From positions 15,529,875 to 15,593,874 of the forward strand of contig NC_133300.1 in NCBI RefSeq assembly GCF_005239225.2: a stretch of 64,000 bases of DNA. Reading direction: 5' to 3'. The stretch comes from Populus alba (lineage: Eukaryota > Streptophyta > Magnoliopsida > Malpighiales > Salicaceae). Under the pieces are notes generated by a model. The model worked only from the letters and a program-made list of their open reading frames with translations. It did no database searches and was not told the DNA's origin. Numbering within the stretch: the stretch's first letter is position 1; every line of letters starts with the position of its first letter. Positions 58,902-64,000 of this stretch are shown here, piece by piece. Made by a program: the position numbers and the translations under genes.

Positions 58902-58925
58902 TTTTTTTTTCAAGGTAGATTATGA

Positions 58926-60815
58926 ATTTCAGAAAAATTAATATTAAACTCATTGGAGTTTATGGTCTGGATTAAACCGACATGTTTTAATATGGACAAT
59001 ATTGTTTTTTTTTTAGATTTGTTATAAATTCCAAGGGAAATAAATATTGAACTGGTTAAGTGTATAATCTAGATCACGAGTTTTTTTTTAAAGGTTGAAT
59101 ATAAATTTAAGAAAAAAAAAATTCAACCCGGTTTAGGTTTTTTTTATAAAGATTGATCTTTATATGGTGTTGTGCATTTTTTAATTTTTGAATTTTTTTT
59201 AAAATTTCAATATAAATTTAAGAAAAAAAAATTATTGAACCTCATTGAATTCATGATCCGGGTCATATATTAATTTTTTTTAAGGTCCGAGGAAAACATT
59301 ATTGAACCCGATTGAGTTAAGGCACAATAACTGGACAATTATTTTTTTTTCTAATGTTGTTTTTTTTTCTTTACTGATATCTTTTTTTATATATCCTTTT
59401 TTAGATAATTTTCAATTTATGTTTCAATTAATATCACTAATATGTGATTTGTTTTTGTTTGTTTAACCTTTTTTTGATAGTGTTGTATGAATTTGTTTTT
59501 AAAGGTTGAATATAAATTTAAGAGAAAATAATATAGAGTCTGGTTGAGTTCATGGTCTGAATCACATGTTTAATTTCTTTTTGGTTAAAGGTTGAATACG
59601 AATTTAAAGGGAAAACAATATTGAACCTGATACTCCGGGTCATGGATTTAACGAGTTAAGCCATAACAAGAAAACAATGTTTTTTTTTATTATTATTTTC
59701 TGATATTGCTTTTTTTTACTGATATTTTTTATATATCTTTTTTAAAATAGTTTTTAAATTTATGTTTTAATTAATATTCCTCATCTGTGAATATTTTTTA
59801 GATATTTTTTTTATGGTGTTGTTCGTATTTAATTTTTGAAAAAGTTATTATAATTCATCAATAATAACATAATATGTACAACAACCTTGCATAATATTTT
59901 TTTTAATTTTATTTTATTTAATCAATTTAATACGTGTGTTTTTTTTTAATATCATTTGATTGAATAAATAAATTAATTTTAATAAATAAATTAAAAAAAT
60001 ATGACTGTGTAAATGTTATGTTATTAACACATTTGAATTTTTAATTTTATTTTTAGTTATCGTTACTATATTTTTGTTATTATTAATTCACATAGTTATC
60101 AATTTATTTTATTACATGTATGTATGAGCTTTTTAATTTACAATTTAAATTTCTTTATGTATAAAATTGCATAAAAAAATCATGCATGCACAACTTTTTT
60201 GTAAGAGAAAAAAATATATGTTCTATAAAAGAGCATCATCTTATGTTTTTCACAAACATCTTGCAACAAAAAGAAAGGGTTAGTGGGCGTGGGCCGTAAC
60301 AAAATGCGGCAATTGAATTGGCTTGACTTACTAGTCCCAACAACACCTGACCTTTGTTTCTTCTTCTTTTTTCCCTTTTATATGTTTTTTTTTAAATTAT
60401 ATTTAGATTAACATCCCTTCTCTTTTTTTTATGTTGTTTAGAGATCCTCTTTGAAATGATGGTTATTTTTTAGTTACGCATTTAATTTTTGAGAAATTTT
60501 TTTTAGATTCATTTATAATTTTTTTTATTTTTTTGTACATAAGAACTTTATTCTTGAAAATAAAAGTTTTTACTTTCAAATAATATTTCTAATATCTGCA
60601 GCCTTGCATATTATATTTTTTATTTTATTTTATTCAATCAATTTAATGTGTATATCTATTTTTATTATCGTTTGATTGAATAAAAAATGTATTTTAATTA
60701 ATAAATTTAGTAAATACAATCGCGTAAATATCTTGTCTTTTGAAATTAAATATCTTAATCTTTTTAACACCCAACAAAACATGTAACATTGATTCCATGT
60801 ACAGTTTGACTATAC
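58926..60815 (+). other. noncoding TNL 3' flank
   Basis: Counterpart of 3686-4840, with the same decayed GTTGAATATAAATTTAAG repeats (59093, 59207, 59503, 59591). Extra DNA at 59800-60640 begins and ends with similar CCTTGCATA...TTTTATT(T/C)AATCAATTTAAT segments (59885 and 60603), consistent with a local duplication. No genes. Confidence 0.6.
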
Positions 60816-61060
60816 CTTAGCTGCAGCAGCAGCTGCAACTGCTTGAGCATAAGCTGATGCTCGAGGAGCAGCAGCTAGGGTGGCGGCAGCAGCGACTCGA
60901 TGCGAAGGTGCTCCAGCAGCAGCAGGTGCTCCAGCCGGTGCAACAGCAGCGGCGACAAGTGCTCCAATAGCTGCAACAAGAGATGCTCCAGCAGCAGCTG
61001 CGACAGCAGCTCCCTGAGTTTTGGTTAGGAGTTTAACTTGCTTTAGCTTGAAGATCTTCG
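60816..61060 (-). other. GCN-repeat island with alanine-rich minus-strand open frame, right copy
   Basis: The minus strand from about 61060 reads KIFKLKQVKLLTKTQGAAVA and continues alanine-rich without a stop for about 80 codons to AAG before GTATAG, which resembles a splice donor (about 60812-60817). The left copy (4841-5060) reads similarly but has stops. No start codon or matching exon is evident and no family is recognised. Confidence 0.4.
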
Positions 61061-62451
61061 TCAGTTTTTGCTCATGGTTTTGGTTTGGGGTAATTAGATT
61101 TCACATTTTACTATGTATGGATTTTCTTCTTAAATTTAGGATAATCCCATGTTTGCGGATGGAAGGATTGTTTCCATACTAAAACTTTTACATGGCGGAA
61201 AGCCAATGCTTTGGAAAATTTCAACCATTATTTTGGAATTGCTAGTCTGTCTATTTTTGTAACTCTGGTTTTGGGTGTATGTGTTAGATTTGAATTAAAA
61301 ACAATATATATTTCTAAAAGATAAAACCAATAATTTCTTATCAAATATGAATTTTTTATTTTTTTGATTATCCAAAAAAAATATGAATTTTGTTTTCATC
61401 AATTTCATTCAGAATTCTTTGAAATTAATTTTTTATTTATCTATAATTAATTTTAAGTATTTTAATATTCATGCAAAAAAAAAATTTTCAACAAAATCTT
61501 AACTCATTAATTTAATTTTTGATTAAAATTTAAATACAATAACTACGTTTTAAAACTAATTTCTCCTAACTGTCAAAGAATCAATCCAATCCAATAGCTT
61601 AAACTGTTATGTAAGGTTTCAAGATATTATTTATATTATTCTCTAACACTCCCTTCAAGCAGAAGCCTTTTGGACTTGAATTTGTAGAAGGCCACATTAC
61701 CTTGTGTTTAATTTTTATTAAATAAATGAGAATGATGTGATTTGAACTTGTGACCGTTTGGTCATCAAGGCTCTGATATAATAACAAAAAACCTATTTAA
61801 CTTGGTTGCTTAAACTATTAAGTGAGATTTCAAGATATGATTTATATTATTCTCTAATACCAACGACATGCATTTTACATTCAAAATGAATGAAAATTGA
61901 TCTTACATGCGACCGAGCTATATGCATGCATTCTAATCATTCTAAACAATTCTCACGGTTCTTTATTTTAAGAGCATGTTTATTATTGTGGTAATATTAT
62001 TGTTGTAACAGTTATGTTTTAAAATATTTTTTATTTAAAAATACGTTGAAATAATATTTTTTTTTATTTTTTTAAAATTATTTTTGATATCAATACATTA
62101 AAATAATATATATAAAAAAACTTAATTTAAAATAAAAAAATAAAAAAATAAACTTAATTTATTTTTTAAAAATATTTTTAAAATATAAAAACAAACAAAC
62201 AATCTACCCGACAACCTGTTAAATCAAATCATTAGGAAAGGCGTCATCCTTAATTTGTTACTTTTACGTAAAAAAGTGTTTTGTTTTTTTCTTCTCAAAA
62301 AACAGAAAACCACCTTCGATGTGCAATGCAACATTTCATGCCCCATGTTTGCTGGATTCAATTTGCCAAATTCTCAATTATTCTTGAATTAACATAAATC
62401 TTTTTTATTACAAAGACTTATTTTTCAAGTTGATACACTGAATGAATTAAA
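61061..62451. other. noncoding duplicated flank
   Basis: Matches 6120-7464. It includes the TRIM-like repeat pair at 61588-61860. No genes. Confidence 0.6.
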
Positions 62452-62789
62452 GAGTTTTTCAATTTTCCTTCTTTTTAAAATGATTTGTAAATAAGCTGAA
62501 TGCTTTTTCTTCCCCTACATTCTACATTCCTAATTATGCTCTGCAAATTACAAGCAATAAAGATTAATAAAATTATATGCCAAAATTGTTTTTCTTTGTT
62601 ATTTCAAATTGGCCCAACTTTATCTTAAGAATCCACCCAGGACTTGCAATTTATAACCCCAAGCCCTTGGAAACTTTTGAGAATATACAAATGCCCCTTC
62701 TAGTCCTGGATTCATGGCAACACAAGTAGTGAAAAGAGAGAAACAAACAAGACGATTTCGCCAAAAACCCAAAGAAAGTTTATGCAGGG
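62452..62789 (+). repeat. right copy of the three-copy block, truncated
   Basis: GAGTTTTTCAATTTTCCTTC to TTCTTCCCCTACATT is shared with 7465 and 36178. After that it holds about 160 bp not found in the left copy (62520-62690), then rejoins at CCCCTTCTAGTCC. Confidence 0.65.
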
Positions 62790-63399
62790 TTTAAGGCGGC
62801 CGGTATGCTAACACCACTACCATACCCTCTCTATGAACTCATTTCTTTTCTCAAGTTGCAGTACCCGCGCATTTCAATTCATCTCTCAATCACTTCAATT
62901 CCATTTCTTTTTTTTTCTTTTTTTCATTTCCTTTAATTAGAGTGCCAACTCCCATATATTTTCTACCAAAAATTTTGATCCTTTGATTACTTTTGATAAG
63001 AAACCCACAATTCTATCTCTAAACCATCCACAGTTATGTCGAGAAACGTTGCAAAACAAACCCACTTTGAAATCCCAATCAAAGTCCCTCAATTTCCCTT
63101 CATTTCCAAGAACTTACAGATTTTTAATTAGGAGCCTCTAAAGAACCCATCTTTTTTTTGAAACTCAAGTTCCATTCCCTTAATAGCACAAGTTTACGAC
63201 TGGGTTTTCGAGCAATTGGCAAAATATCAACCCATGAAGAGTTTATGGGAAAACTCAGTTTTGTTCTTTTGAGAAATAGTGATAGTACTAATGGGAATCG
63301 GTGTGGTGGATTTTTCCCAAGAGGGTATGTGAGTGTAGCTGAGGCATTATCATCATCAGATGTTGAAGATAATGTGTCTAGTGCCAATGAAGTGCGAGA
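62790..63399 (+). pseudogene. host gene 5' fragment cut by an LTR (right copy)
   Basis: Counterpart of 8040-8642. A frame from 63158 reads KLKFHSLNSTSLRLGFRAIG, then LLRNSDSTNGNRCGGFFPRG, then YVSVAEALSSSDVEDN, and is cut by an LTR at 63400. The candidate ATG near 63035 has an extra C relative to the left copy, shifting its frame, so that start may not be real. Gene unrecognised. Confidence 0.45.
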
Positions 63400-63572
63400 T
63401 GTTAGGGATTCCACTCCCCCTTGCGGATCGGTGGTATTCATGATCATTGCCTAAAAGAGACTAAGCACACTAACACATAATATTTAACGTGGTTTGACAA
63501 ATCGCTTACATCCATGAGAGTAGTCTATATTATTAGAGATAGAGAAATAATACAACACACGGAGGAGGATCA
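63400..63572 (-). repeat. partial C1-type LTR
   Basis: TGTTAGGGATTCCACTCCCC through GAGGAGGATCA matches the first 170 bp of 8643-9239 and 23222-23445, at the same host position as the left copy. It is cut at 63572. Confidence 0.82.
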
Positions 63573-64000
63573 TGTTGCAATGTCGCGGTCGCACAAATTA
63601 ATTACCCTAGCTTCAAACACAACACACAAGATAGTATAGAGCAAGCAAGGGGTTGATCCCACGAGGAAGGTTCAAGTCAGATTTTTATGCTAGATGATAT
63701 GCAATTAGAGGGGGTTTGGATGCTATCTTGGCTAAAGCAAAAGAAAACAGAAAACTATCAAACAAAATTTAATAAAATCAGAAAAATATCAAGAGAACAA
63801 ACCTTGGTCGCAAGCACACATCCACCTATAAAAATCAGAACTGATCATGGAAACGAAACATCATTTTATATTTTGAATATTTATCTCTTCTTAACATTGG
63901 TTAGTTAACGAATCCGTCGTATAACTAACCCTAACCATCAAACAACCACAGTGTCTGCATTAGTAATTTAATTCAGTGACAGCTTTATGAACTAGATAAG
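63573..64000. mobile_element. start of another LTR-like element
   Basis: TGTTGCAATGTCGCGGTCGC begins abruptly inside the C1-type LTR and continues with GGGGTTGATCCCACGAGGAA, wording common in plant LTR elements. Neither a second end nor coding is in the window, so class is undetermined. Confidence 0.45.

Larger units (their letters stand above)
56999..63572 (+). repeat. segmental duplication, right copy (pairs with 2961-8815)
   Basis: Colinear with the left copy from the C-JID exon to the start of the C1-type LTR. Differences: two extra half-TIR units, about 0.85 kb extra at 59800-60640, and loss of the 1-kb segment at 5110-6120. Confidence 0.9.

Overview
The window reads as a dicot plant nuclear genome, and the sequence style suggests poplar or another Salicaceae (inference). 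Reasons: split genes with GT/AG introns, a TIR-NBS-LRR (TNL) disease-resistance locus (TNLs are typical of dicots), a C-terminal TIR-like piece after the LRR/C-JID as recalled for Populus TNLs, and dense nests of LTR retrotransposons plus a CACTA transposon in AT-rich DNA. No intact single-copy host gene was found. Almost everything is transposon or decayed resistance-gene sequence.

Layout. 1-2960: 3' part of a Ty1/copia element (most of RT/RNase H deleted) inserted in the C-JID exon of a TNL. 2961-3685: the rest of that TNL 3' end, with a clipped TIR half-domain. 3686-8642: its 3' flank, ending in a broken first-exon-like gene fragment. 8643-23445: a minus-strand non-autonomous element with copia-type PBS (C1), holding a decayed minus-strand Ty3/gypsy chromovirus-like element (G1, about 12014-22343) with long LTRs carrying arrays of short dyads. 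23446-35459: a minus-strand Ty1/copia element (C2), split by a young, structurally complete Athila-like Ty3/gypsy element (24419-34758, target duplication ACAAG). 35460-36662: last exons of an unrecognised host gene and a third copy of part of the TNL flank. 36663-41699: AT-rich noncoding DNA.

41700-58925 is a second, wrecked TNL: a 5'-truncated TIR exon (41700-42095), no visible NB-ARC exon, a 9.2-kb CACTA element (45384-54612, target duplication AAA), then LRR exons (55506-56890), a C-JID exon, and a TIR half-domain present three times in tandem (456-bp units) in one open frame. 58926-63572 is a second copy of the flank seen at 3686-8815, so the left and right ends of the window form a direct segmental duplication. 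A further LTR-like sequence begins at 63573.

How parts relate. The left and right TNL pieces are paralogues that have been pulled apart by nested insertions. Two broken transposase genes (TNP2-type and plant transposase_24-type) lie inside one CACTA element and are separated by an internal block of the same ACCGACGG repeats that line its ends. The most unusual signals are the triplicated half-TIR, the covarying dyad arrays in the gypsy LTRs, and the internal CACTA repeat block.
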